Shown in pieces: positions 50,235 through 59,877 of a stretch of 60,000 nt of DNA. Source of the stretch: Chrysophaeum taylorii (Eukaryota; Sar; Pelagophyceae; Pelagomonadales; Pelagomonadaceae); the NCBI GenBank assembly GCA_029834535.1, contig JAQMWT010000061.1:1-60000 (forward strand). The letters are read 5' to 3'. Below the pieces are notes generated by a model. It was given only the letters and a program-made list of their open reading frames with translations, had not been told where the DNA came from and made no database searches. Positions within the stretch are counted from its first letter, which is position 1; the number at the start of each line of letters is the position of its first letter. Position numbers and translations under genes: made by a program.

Positions 50235-50820
50235 GCGTGTAGACGCCGGGAGGGGGCTTATCGGTATTGCGCAGCACGTGTGGGGTAGGGTGGAGTCGTC
50301 GACCCAGAAGAGGATATCCTCGGGGTTGCCGATCAACAGAGAGCCACGTAGAGCTGGACGTGGCAGATGACGGGCTTGGGCAAGAGGACGCCGACCTCGC
50401 GGGGCGTCTGGCCCTGGCTCTTGTTGATCGTTTGGCGTAGGCGGGCCTTGAGGGATACAGGTTGGAGGAGCCTCGGTGACAACGACACGATCAATCATGT
50501 ATCTGGTACCGTTGCAGTGGCCGTGCGACGGGTCGAGGTTGCGAAGACCTTACGCTCGCGCTCAAAGTCAGCATGCCGTTGGTTGTCAGGGAGTTGAAAA
50601 CTCGACTGTAAAGAGCGAGGCGTCGTCTTCCGACCCAACCTAGTCTGCCGAAAAGAACTCCGACGCCTCGTCTCCGGGAAAGGCCGCGGTCATGCGCGCG
50701 TTGTCAGCATCGACAACATCGTTTCGACGGGGCGCGAAAATGGCGCGCTGAAAGAGCCGCAGCGGGTCGTGGAAATAGTCTACGAGGTCGCCGTAGACGG
50801 CTTGGAGGATCAATGCCTGG
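50235..50820 (-). pseudogene. PIF1-like helicase C-terminal remnant (H-c)
   Basis: Same motifs as H-b (NDQQEPGPDAPRGRRPLAQA is the frame-shifted version of INKSQGQTPREVG). Multiple frame changes. The minus strand at about 50845-50826 shows the intact TA site used by the pogo insertion in H-b. Confidence 0.75.
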
Positions 50821-50863
50821 CTCGCGGGCCTACCTGATCCTTACCCTGAATCGGGGGACAAGC

Positions 50864-52124
50864 ATACTTATCTGGGGCGCGTCCTCTCTTCGCCTGCCCC
50901 ACGACTCGGCGATGACCCCGACTAAGTCCCGCGTACTTATCTCCGCCCGTCAGGCACATCCCTCCTACCCCACAAACCCACCCACATCCTTCATGCTCCC
51001 CACACACACACCCCTCTTAGCAGTCGACATTTAAAGACAAACATACTTATCTCCGCCCGTCAGGCACATCCCTCCTACCCCACAAACCCACCCACATCGT
51101 TCATGCTCCCCACACACACCCCCCTCTTAGCAGTCGACATTTAAAGACAAACAGACAGACCGTGTGTTCTGTCTGTCTGCGGCAACTTCACAGAGGCAAA
51201 GGCGGCCCAAACTCGCCGCATCCACCGTGAGTGGGGGATCGCCAACGCATTGGGCCGGGCTCGCTGTGCCCTCACCGCCCTCACCCATGTCGCCGCCTCG
51301 GGGAACCCCACCCAGGCCGCCCGATCCCAGCAGGACGTCACCCTTCGTCGCACATACGTCCGGCGGCAGCATGCGTACGACCTACGGGCGGGGCCCGTCC
51401 TCTCTTCGCCTGCCCCACGACTCGGCGATGACCCCGACTAGGTCCCGCGTACTTATCTCCGCCCGTCAGGCACATCCCTCCTACCCCACAACCCCCTCCA
51501 CATCCTTCATGCCCCCCACACACTAACTAACTAACTAACTTCAGACCTCACCCGAGCATGGGAGCCAGGCCGGACCGACAGGAGCCAGTCCGGAATCACG
51601 GGCCTGTAGACGAGGAGCGCCGAAAGGTCGGTCGGCGGAGAGTGACCATCAAGCTTGTCGCCATGCGACGAGGAGACCGCGATGTGACTGACAACCAACT
51701 CGTCGATAACCTTCCGTCTTCGCCCCCCGGCCATACCCCGTCCCACTGCGAACGTCCCGGCTGCCAACCGGCCCGCCCGGGAGGCGAATAGGTGCCAACC
51801 TACGCCGGGAGGGCGGATGCCCTCGAAAGGCACAGGATTCATGAGGCACCGTCCTCCATCGCAACCGCAGTCGGCGATCAGGGTAAGGGAGCCCCCCCCC
51901 ACACACCACCCTCTTAGCAGTCAACATTCAAAGACAAACAAACAGACCTACGGGCGGGGCCCGTCCTCTCTTCGCCTGCCCCACGACTCGGCGATGACCT
52001 CGACTAGGTCCCGCGTACTTATCTCCGCCCGTCAGGCACATCCCTCCTACCCCACAACCCCCCCCCCATCCTTCATGCCCCCCCCCCACACACCCCCCTC
52101 TTAGCAGTCGACAGTCAAAGACAA

Positions 52125-52130
<6 letters not shown>
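50864..52130 (+). repeat. Passenger repeats inside H-c
   Basis: A unit of about 105 bp (TACTTATCTCCGCCCGTCAG ... CCCTCTTAGCAGTCGACA) occurs at about 50933, 51037, 51447 and 52014, joined by GACAAACAGAC runs. A second unit (GCCTGCCCCACGACTCGGCG) occurs three times. Between them, 51171-51440 reads in one plus frame as EAKAAQTRRIHREWGIANAL and LGRARCALTALTHVAASGNP, which looks like a gene fragment of unknown origin. Confidence 0.7.
51524..51894 (-). mobile_element. SINE-like element, copy D, with TSD
   Basis: Same unit as the other SINE copies, inverted, flanked by CCCCCCACACAC at 51512-51523 and 51895-51906. The empty version of the site is seen in the repeat at about 52080. Very close to copies C and E in sequence. 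Confidence 0.85.
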
Positions 52131-52179
<49 letters not shown>

Positions 52180-52204
52180 AACATCTGCCGATTAGTAGTA
52201 AGGA

Positions 52205-52416
52205 TCTGTGCTCACGCGCATCATCATGGTCTAGCGCGCCCCGCAGGTACGTAGTAATTACATGTTACACTGATGTGTTGCCATGTATCGTCTGTCGTGT
52301 GCCGAGGCTAGGGGGGGGGCTACCTTTAGTTCCACGAAACCTACCTTGCCAGACTCACGCGGTGAGACGGGATGGTCTCTCCGTGATCTAACCACTGCCT
52401 AGCGGAATTCTCTGCA
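52205..52416 (+). mobile_element. LTR family B, right part
   Basis: TGTGCTCACGCGCATCATCATGG ... CAGACTCACGCGGTGAGACG ... AGCGGAATTCTCTGCA, the inverted counterpart of 38151-38370. Ends CA directly before the primer site, so it is the 5' LTR of a separate element in plus orientation whose body is not recognised. Confidence 0.8.
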
Positions 52417-52430
52417 GGTTATGGGCCCAG
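52417..52430 (+). other. Primer-binding site, half-tRNA(iMet) type
   Basis: GGTTATGGGCCCAG directly after LTR family B. Identical to the site of c4. 52431-52620 behind it is leader sequence with no ORF of note. Confidence 0.85.
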
Positions 52431-52620
52431 CGGGGTCCTGAGGGATCATGTGTTGCATGCACGTTTACTTATTGGGTTTTGGATCGTTACCGCGCCGATC
52501 CAGCCTCGCCATGCAGCACAGTTGTTTATATACGCTACAACATGGGTTGTACATAGCTACATCGCACACGTTAAAGACTGCGTACCCCATGGGCCATGTG
52601 TACTTGTTTATAGTATCGTA

Positions 52621-53213
52621 CAAGTGCAGGCCAGTAAGTTCACCTAGTCCCAATCTCTAACCCTAGTAAGTTCAGGTCTGGTCTCAGTAAGTTCACCTAG
52701 TCCCAATCTCTAACCCCAGTAAGTTCGGCGTAAACCTACTCGTGCACACATCCACTCACCTCTCTCCTTTGAACTCGTCGCTCTCACCCCCGCCAATCTA
52801 AGCTGCTTTGATCCGCACACGCCGCTAACCTTTGAGTTTACTCTAAAAACCCCAGTAAGCTCAGTTGGTCCCAGTAAGTTCGCCTGGTCACTAATTTCAC
52901 CTAGTCCCAATCTCTAACCTCCGTAAGTTCACCTGGTCCCAGTAAGTACACCTGGTCCCAGTAAGTTCACCTACAGTGCGCGTGTAGAAGCCGGGAGGGG
53001 GCTTATCGGTATTGCGCCACGTGTGGGGCAGGGTGGTCGTCGACCCAGAAGAGATACCTCGGGGTTGCCGACTCGACAGAGAGCCACGTAGAGCTGGACG
53101 TGGCAGAAGACGGGCTTGGGCAAGAGGACGCCGACCTCGCGGGGCGTCTGGCCCTGGCTCTTGTCCTTACTACTAATCGACAGATGTTTGTCTGTCTTGA
53201 CAACGACACGATC
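52621..53213 (-). mobile_element. Helitron-like unit H-d, damaged
   Basis: 3' end CAAGTGCAGG (plus) at 52621, the usual 3' repeats, and a short helicase piece at 53160-52985 (FWVDD... and TARARRPARSASSCPSPSSA as shifted INKSQGQ region). At 53164-53196 a 5' end in the opposite orientation (TCCTTACTACTAATCGACAG) has been pasted in, so it is a rearranged composite. Confidence 0.6.
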
Positions 53214-54089
53214 AGGCCAGTAAGTTCACCTAGTCCCAATCTCTAACCCTAGTAAGTTCAGGTCTGGTCCCAGTAAGTTCACCTGGTCAGTTAGTTCACC
53301 TAGCTCACACCAACTCCTTTGAGCTCGTCCCAATCTCCAACCCCAGTAAGTTCACCTGGTCCCAGTAAGTTAACCTACAGTGCGCGTGTAGACGCCGGGA
53401 GGGGGCTTATCGGTATTGCGCAGCACGTGTGGGGTAGGGTGGAGTCGTCGACCCAGATGAGTATATCCTCGGAGACGCCGATCGACAGAGAGCCACGTAG
53501 AGCTGGACGTGGCAGAAGACGGGCTTGGGAAAGAGGACGCCGACCTCGGGGGGCGTCTGGCCCTGGCTCTTGTTGATCGTTTGGCGTAGGCGGGCCTTAA
53601 GCGATACAGGTTGGAGGAGCCTCGGTGACAACGACACGAGCGATCATGTATCTGGTAACGTTGCAGTGGCGGTGCGACGGGTCGAGGTTGCGAAGACTTT
53701 AAGCTCGCGATCAAAGTCAGCATGCCGTTGGTTGTCAGGGAGTTGAAAACTCGACTGTAAAGAGCGAGGCGTCGGCTTCCGACCCAGCCTAGTCGGCCGA
53801 AAAGAACTCCGACGCCTCGTCTTCGGGAAAAAAAGGCCGCGGTCATGCGCGCGTTGTCAGCATCGACAACATCGTTTCGACGGGGCGTGAGAATGGCGCG
53901 CCGAAAGAGCCGCCGCGGGTCGTGGAAATAGTCTGCGAGGTCGCCGTAGACGGCTTGGAGGATCACTGTCTGGCTCTCGCGCCTACCTGATCCTTACTCT
54001 CGCGCCTACCTGATCCTTACCCTAAATCGAGGGACAAACAGACAGACAAACAAACAGACAGACAAACATCTGTCGATTAGTAGTTAGGA
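53214..54089 (-). mobile_element. Helitron-like unit H-e
   Basis: Minus-strand 5' end TCCTAACTACTAATCGACAG at 54089; 3' repeats down to 53214. Helicase remnant at 53970-53385 (ILQAVYGDLADYFHDPRRLF, ILTPRRNDVVDADNARM, QTINKSQGQTPPEVGVLFPK). Its 5' end is joined without a gap to the 3' end of H-f. Confidence 0.75.
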
Positions 54090-55145
54090 CAAGTGCAGGC
54101 CAGTAAGTTCGCCAGTAAGTTCACCTGGTCCCAATCTCTAACCCCAGTAAGTTCACCTGGTCCCAGTAAGTTCACCTAGTCCCAATCTCTAACCCCAGTA
54201 AGTTCGGCGTAAGCCCACTCGTGCTCACATCCACTCACCCCACTCTCCTTCGAGCTCGTCGCTCTCACCCCCGCCAATCTAAGCTGCTTTGATCCGCACA
54301 CGCCGCTAGCCTTTGCGTTTACTCTAAAAACCCCAGTAAGTTCACCTGGTCCCAGTAAGTTCACCTGGTCACTAAGTTCACCTAGTCCCAATCTCAAACC
54401 CCAGTAAGTTCACCTGGTCCCAGTAAGTTCACCTACAGTGCGCGTGTAGACGCCGGGAGGGCTTATCGGTATTGCGCAGCACGTGTGGGGTAGGGTGGAG
54501 TCGTCGACTCAGAAGAGGATATCCTCGGGGTTGCCGATCGACAGAGAGCCACGTAGAGCTGGACGTGGCAGAAGACGGGTTTGGGCAAGAGGACGCCGAC
54601 CTCGCGGGGCGTCTGGCCCTGGCTCTTGTTGATCGTTTGGCGTAGGCGGGCCTTAAGCGATACAGGTTGGAGTAGCCTCGGTGACAACGACACGATCGAT
54701 CATGTATCTGGTACCGTTGCAGTGGCCGTGCGACGGGTCGAGGTTGCGAAGACTTTAAGCTCGCGATCAAAGTCAGCATGCCGTTGGTTGTCAGGGAGTT
54801 GAAAACTCGACTGTAAAGAGCGAGGCGTCGTCTTCCGACCCAACCTAGTCGGCCGAAAAGAACTCCGACGCCTCGTCTCCGGGAAAAAAAGGCCGCGGTC
54901 ATGCGCGCGTTGTCAGCATCGACAACATCGTTTCGACGGGGCGTGAGAATGGCGCGCCGAAAGAGCCGCCGCGGGTCGTGGAAATAGTCTGCGAGGTCGC
55001 CGTAGACGGCTTGGAGGATCACTGTCTGGCTCTCGCACCTACCTGATCCTTACTCTCGCGCCTACCTTATCCTTACCCTAAATCGAGGGACAGACAAACA
55101 AACAAACAAACAGACAGACAAACATCTGTCGATTAGTAGTTAAGA
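54090..55145 (-). mobile_element. Helitron-like unit H-f (1056 bp, most complete)
   Basis: Minus-strand 5' end TCTTAACTACTAATCGACAG at 55145 (preceded by A), GTTTGTCTGTCTG repeats, helicase remnant 55025-54440 (QTINKSQGQTPREVGVLLPK in one frame) and 3' repeats of CAGTAAGTTCACCTGGTCCC. The 3' end ...GGCCTGCACTTG at 54090 is followed by the T of H-e. The 3' end lacks the classical CTRR of Helitrons. Confidence 0.78.
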
Positions 55146-55514
55146 TTACCCTTACCCTGATCGCCGACCGCATGGTTGCGATGGAGGACGGTGCCTCATG
55201 AATCCTGAGCCTTGCGAGGGCATCCGCCCTCCCGGCGTAGGTTGGCACCTATTCGCCTCCCGGGCGGGCCGGTTGGCAGCCGGAACGTTCGCAGTGGGAC
55301 GGGGTATGGCCGGGGGGCGAAGACGGAAGGTTATCGACGAGTTGGTTGTCAGTCACATCGCGGTCTCCTCGTCGCATGGCGACAAGCTTGATGGTCACTC
55401 TCCGCCGACCGACCTTTCGGCGCTCCTCGTCTACAGGCCCGTGATTCCGGACTGGCTCCTGTCGGTCCGGCCTGGCTCCCATGCTCGGGAGAGGTCTGAA
55501 GTTAGTTAGTTAGT
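55146..55514 (+). mobile_element. SINE-like element, copy E
   Basis: Begins near CCCTTACCCTGATCGCCGACC and ends GGTCTGAAGTTAGTTAGTTAG. Same unit as copies A-D, with the roughly 100-codon frame intact. A clear duplication is not seen because the left flank is the 5' end of H-f. Confidence 0.82.
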
Positions 55515-55577
55515 GAAACGTTGTTGTAATCTCCCGATATTATTGCCACTACGTCCAACCCAGACGATAATACAGAC

Positions 55578-56099
55578 TTGCCCCGCTTAAATGATCAACT
55601 TCCCTATGCCGAAGATATCGCTCGGAATGTTGACATACATCTGCTTTCGACCGCAACGTCGTTAAACTATGGGGGGGACCAGCCTACTGTGTCTGCACCC
55701 AACTCCTCTACTCCATCTAACGCAAGTGGCATCAGTTCTTCACAAGCCACTGCTCCCGCGGAATCAGTCAATTTTATTGCCGAGGCTATAGCAACAAAAT
55801 TGTCACCTGAGCGGCTGACTGGGCTCTCGTCACATGTCACTGCAGCTATGTACCAAAGGAGCTCCGATCAAGCAGCGGCCAATACTACATTGTCGAGTAA
55901 CCCACAAGACCTATCGCCATTCGATCTTAACAACGGTCTCGGCAAGGACAACGGCGAACCTACCGCGCCCGTCGTCCCTATTACCTTTTCACAAGTTGTG
56001 GTCACCTCAAAACTACTTCGCAGCCAGCATCCCCTCTACCAGTGTCACGAGTGTGCCTCGCGAAAACGCGTTTCTCACCAAATACCGGAGAGACCATAA
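55578..56099 (+). pseudogene. Gag/linker fragment of copia element c3
   Basis: 173-codon frame, Ser/Thr/Ala-rich, with an SLNY motif at its start (STATSLNYGGDQPTVSAPNS) and ERLTGLSSHVTAAMYQRSSD. The phrase LSSHVT also occurs in the foreign piece inside c2's RNase H. Ends near HECASRKRVSHQIPERP, after which another frame takes over. Confidence 0.55.
55649..55670 (+). repeat. Dispersed SLNY motif copy in c3 Gag region
   Basis: ACCGCAACGTCGTTAAACTA; reads T-A-T-S-L-N-Y-G in the c3 frame. Confidence 0.85.
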
Positions 56100-56727
56100 T
56101 CCCCCCCTTCATTTCCAATTTCTATACTTGGATAGCTGTGCCTCCATCTCGCTGATGACCACATTTGATTTTGCTTTACCGAACCATATTGTCCCCATAG
56201 ACCCTAAATGTGTCCCAGTTGTCCAAACTGCCACTGGAGAACAGCCGGTGTCGCATATTATGATCATAAAAATGTCGTATCTCACCCTACCTGCGCACCC
56301 AGGCATCGGCTACGTCGAGCTTGACTACGCCTTATTCCTCAAGCCAGTGCAGGGTCGACACCTATTTATCCTAAGTGCCCCCGAGTGGAACAAGGCACAG
56401 CGAACTGTCACTCTCAATGACAGTGAACAGCCAAGTATGTCGCATCTCACTAGCTTACTTGATAAAAACGTGAATGTGCCTATTCACTACGTCGACCACG
56501 ACCTCCCGGCACTACCGTGTCTACCTTACACACTTGCGCGCGATAGGAACCTTGAGCTACGTTCACTATCCTTCCCGCTGGAGAGGTACAACGAAATCCG
56601 CGACCTTTGTCACTATTACAATTACCTGGTCTCGAAGCTCAAAACTCGGCCGTGGCTGCGCACTCTGCTTCTCAACCTTCGGAAGCAGAATGAATATGTT
56701 GGGAGCAATACTCCACCTCTCGCTTGA
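56100..56727 (+). CDS. Protease region of copia element c3
   Basis: In the frame that is open 55834-56727: FLYLDSCASISLMTTFDFAL (copia protease site with Cys instead of Gly), VVQTATGEQPVSHIMIIKMS, LPAHPGIGYVELDYALFLKP and LFILSAPEWNKAQRT. Matches c1 throughout (VQTATDTQRITHAMI, HPNVGYVKLDVALFLP). The DNMT frame follows in another phase. Confidence 0.7.
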
Positions 56728-57630
56728 CTGCGCACTCGCCCATCATTCTTGTCGACTACCAACAATGGTTCTCGCAAACCAACGGTCATGCTATTATGTT
56801 CTGGATTGTCAACACCTGCGTTTTTTGTCCCAAGCCTCACAGGACTTGGGCTTAAACATCGATGTTATGATTGCTGTTGAGTCCGACGAAACTCGTGTGC
56901 GCATGCGACGATTCCCAAATGTTACTACCCTTCAATCTCCCCCTTCTTTCCTCAATCATCTCCATCCCATTTCCGAAGAAGAAATACGGACCCTAAGTTG
57001 TGACATCGTCGAGCTTACACCCCATATTATCAGCGAATCATCTGCATGCTACCATGCTTCGTGTCTATTTCCATGCTTTGGACTTACAGCCACTGCTGCG
57101 ACCGAAGCGTCGTTAAACTACACGCCAACGGCACCTACTGCCTCGCACAAGTTGCAACTCCGTGCAGCAATCGCAGTCTGCTCAAGAACACCAAAAAAAA
57201 ACATCAGACTTGGTCAGTTTGCTCGACGACTCCCTCTTTGACAGTATGCTTTCTGTCATCAAACTACTGAAACCCCTAGTCCTACTTGCGGAGATGACAC
57301 CCCCTCACAAGTGTATCCGCAGGGATCACATCTCCGTGGCTAACCTCATTCACGCCACACTGGACTACACCGATGATGTAGTCGACCGCTGCCCTACTTA
57401 TCTGTGTGGCGATTACCAATCTCGGGAACGATTGATCTGCATTGCTCGCAGGTACAACACTGGACCCATGGACATCCTGTCCTGGCCGAACCAGCACCCG
57501 AAGCGCTTCTTGGACAAAGCAGATGACACTAACTCGGTGCCTAAAACCCTCTGGCTCTCCAAGACTCTATCTCAAGGCTGGGTTCGCACTTACCCAGATC
57601 CACTACTGGTTCAATCTCCCAAGACGCTTC
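56728..57630 (+). pseudogene. C5-DNA methyltransferase domain of copia element c3, truncated
   Basis: YYVLDCQHLRFLSQASQDLG and DVMIAVESDETRVRMR are the motif I-II region; the glycines of motif I are lost. Motif IV reads DIVELTPHI where c1 has DIVELTSPC, so the catalytic Cys is missing. A segment of about 50 residues with an SLNY motif follows. After a frame change near 57180: LKPLVLLAEMTPPHKC (motif VI Glu) and YLCGDYQSRERLICIARRYN, a textbook motif VIII. Sequence is lost at about 57630, where the MULE begins. Family identity is the clearest of all copies through QSRER; catalytic function is lost. Confidence 0.88.
57100..57121 (+). repeat. Dispersed SLNY motif copy inside the c3 DNMT
   Basis: ACCGAAGCGTCGTTAAACTA; reads A-T-E-A-S-L-N-Y-T in frame. 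Lies within a segment between DNMT motifs IV and VI that c1 does not have. Confidence 0.85.
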
Positions 57631-59339
57631 CTTGTTTGAGGTGTGCTTCTTGTGGAGGAGACCCGCGTTCTGCAGCGCGCACTGAACATCTCGTGGGAAC
57701 TTGTCCACGAACGATTTTCCCTTCGGCGAGAGCTTCTCGTACGCAACCTGCTGTGCGTGCTCGCTCGTCGCCTCCGCCTGTGAAAAGTCTGTCGCTAACA
57801 CGAGATTGACAACATTGAGAGTGACAAAAGGCGACATTGCGAGACTCGGAAGAACACGAAGTTGAAGTACCGATCCTTGGCTCTCTTGGTGCCGGATTTG
57901 CCGGCGAGCAAGGTACCTCTGTGCTCCTTGCACAGAAACATACGCCCACGATGAATTTCATTCTGAATAGCGGCAGCACCGCCCTTATCGCCCTCGACGA
58001 TGAACACGGTGGTGGCACTGTCGATATTTTCCTCGCCGTAGTACTCCTTACCCTCGCGGAACAGTCGGGACCAGCTCTCCGTGGACTCGTTCTCGGTGGT
58101 GTGCTTGAGGACGAGGGGAGTGATGTGGCAGTTCGAGTCGTAGCCCGTCACGGCGCCGTAATTACCGCCGTCGACATTATTGGCCCTGGCGAAATCGGCC
58201 GCAAACACTGGCTTGATCAATTTGCCCTGGAGCATCCTCCAGGTCGTGGGTGGAGCGACGACCCAGCCCCTGTAATAGACCTTGTCCGGATCGGCCCGCA
58301 GCAACGCTGCCTCGTCTAGGGTGACCTGCTTCTCACGGGGCCGGCCCTTGTTCATGTGCTTGAGGTCCGCCTTGGCGCGTGCTACGACGATAGCGTTCAT
58401 TTGATCGGCGGTGGCAGTGAGCAACTTGGCGTGCCAGCCCGCGTCCTGTAGCGCTTGGATGTAAGGCTTGATCTTCTTCAGGTTGTCGCTCGGCTTTCCA
58501 CGGAGCTGGAGGGCAGCCATCGACGTCACACGCGTTACTAGGTCTTCGGAAGGGGACACAAGACAAATGGGTGCGAGTACCGCCCTGACACCTGAGCGGG
58601 GCACGGACATGCGGTTTCCCCTTTGGGACAGCACGGCGGCTTGAGCCAAGACTTCCGCCGAGTAAGCCGTCCTGCGATCGCGGTGCGGGTGCGAGTCGGC
58701 GTCTTGTCTATCACGACGCCCATCGACCGAGAGCATCCCGCAATCCGGGTCGTGTCGCTTGAAGTTTACAAGCTTCCAGGACGCGGCGCCTGAGACCTCG
58801 CGGCGGCGGGCGTCGAATAAAAAGGAACACGTCGGCTGCGTACAGACCGTTCGCAGCTGCGTACGGTTGTTGACGGGCTTGACTTTGGAGCGCGGATGGG
58901 CCGTGTCGAGGAACGTAAGGAACGACGTACCCGAGGCCTCGGAGTACTCCATCGCCGTCACCAGTGCCCCCTTTTTGGATTCCCAGCTCGCCGCCGACTC
59001 TTCCTTCTCGCCGTTGTACGAGTTCAGCACGGCGCGCGCGCGTAACAACTCCTCGGCGCGCAGTTCTATATCCCAGTCGACCGCACTGAGCTCCCTCAGC
59101 GAGCGCGGAGCGCGCCAGGACTGCTCCTCGTCCTCCGCCGCGATCCGTGCCTTGCGCTCCTTATCAGCCTTGGCCTTATTGGCCTTCTTCTCGGACTCCG
59201 TCAAAGCCGCGCGCCGCACGAGTGCCGCGGCCTCCTGCTCAATCTCGTCCTCCCCAAAACTCTCCTCCTCCGACGACTCGCCGAGCGCGATTGCCGCCGC
59301 TGCTAAGTTCTGCGACACAGGAGCCATCGTCGGCGGCAC
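57631..59339 (-). pseudogene. MULE (Mutator-like) transposase
   Basis: 514-codon frame 59339-57795. N-terminal acidic/helical part; CTQPTCSFLFDARRREVSGA with SWKLVNFKRHDPDCG gives a C-x4-C...H-x-x-x-C zinc finger of the WRKY-GCM/FAR1 class. Catalytic region: VFAADFARANNVDGGNYGAV, TGYDSNCHITPLVLKHTTEN and ESTESWSRLF (the D-N-I-PLA...ES..SW form of MULE), then VFIVEGDKGGAAAIQ and FLCKEH. A frame change near 57830 continues into FVTLNVVNLVLATDFSQAEA and KGKSFVDKFPRDVQ. The C-terminus is lost at the c3 junction. Confidence 0.85.
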
Positions 59340-59584
59340 TTTCTGTCTGCAGCGCGCTCTTCTCTAGCTTGGCAACAACTCCGGAGACTGGAGCGCGCTG
59401 CTTGCGGCAGGAAATGATTATGCGCGCTAACTTCTTACCTTGCTTCGACCGTGCCCTTGACTTCTCGAGGGTGCCGAGCGGGCTGAGTAGCGCTTCCTTC
59501 CTGTCGTCCAACCTTCAAACTGCCCACGAGCTTCATACCGAAAGGGGTAACCGCCAGGGGTAAGGAAAGCAATGTGAAGCAACT

Positions 59585-59870
59585 CAAACTTGTGACACTT
59601 ATTTACAATTTTAAAAAAAGTGTGACGCTAAAAAATATTTTACCAGAAAAAAATGACACTTATAACAATTTTACGAACGGCTGTGACACTTATTTCAATA
59701 TTTTTACAATGGCGGCCTCTACACCAAGTTCGTTATTATAGTGACACTTTTAACAACTACATGCATCTAAATGACACTTATAACAATATAGGGCTAAGAG
59801 GTATACATATACCAATTTTATTTTTGAAATCACATATAACAATGTGCACCTCTTAAAGGACACATATAAC
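59585..59870 (-). repeat. Subterminal repeat region of the MULE
   Basis: AT-rich stretch with repeats of TGTGACACTTATAACAATTT in the same direction at 59591, 59621 (variant), 59654, 59682, 59741 and 59772, plus ACACATATAAC variants at about 59833 and 59861. Arrays like this near the end of an element are typical transposase-binding sites. The opposite end is missing. Confidence 0.65.
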
Positions 59871-59877
59871 CGAATAA

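Larger units (their letters stand above)
49867..52204 (-). mobile_element. Helitron-like unit H-c, inserted in LTR family B
   Basis: Minus-strand 5' end TCCTTACTACTAATCGGCAG at 52204 and 3' end GGCCTGCACTTG at 49867. The flanks CTCTGG and TCTGTGCTC join into LTR B; the c2 LTR (read inverted) has CTCTGATTTGTGCTC there. The insertion therefore lies between A and T (5' flank A on the minus strand) without duplication, the Helitron mode. Inside: helicase remnant (50820-50235), a passenger array (50864-52130) and SINE copy D. Confidence 0.82.

Noticed and set aside
52110..52190. CRISPR-like array in the GACAGACAAACA repeats
   Set aside because: Simple-sequence repeats with no unique spacers; they are part of Helitron-like ends.
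58759..59563. Plus-strand ORFs of 138-202 codons over the MULE
   Set aside because: Antisense shadows of the GC-rich transposase, which has recognisable catalytic motifs on the minus strand.
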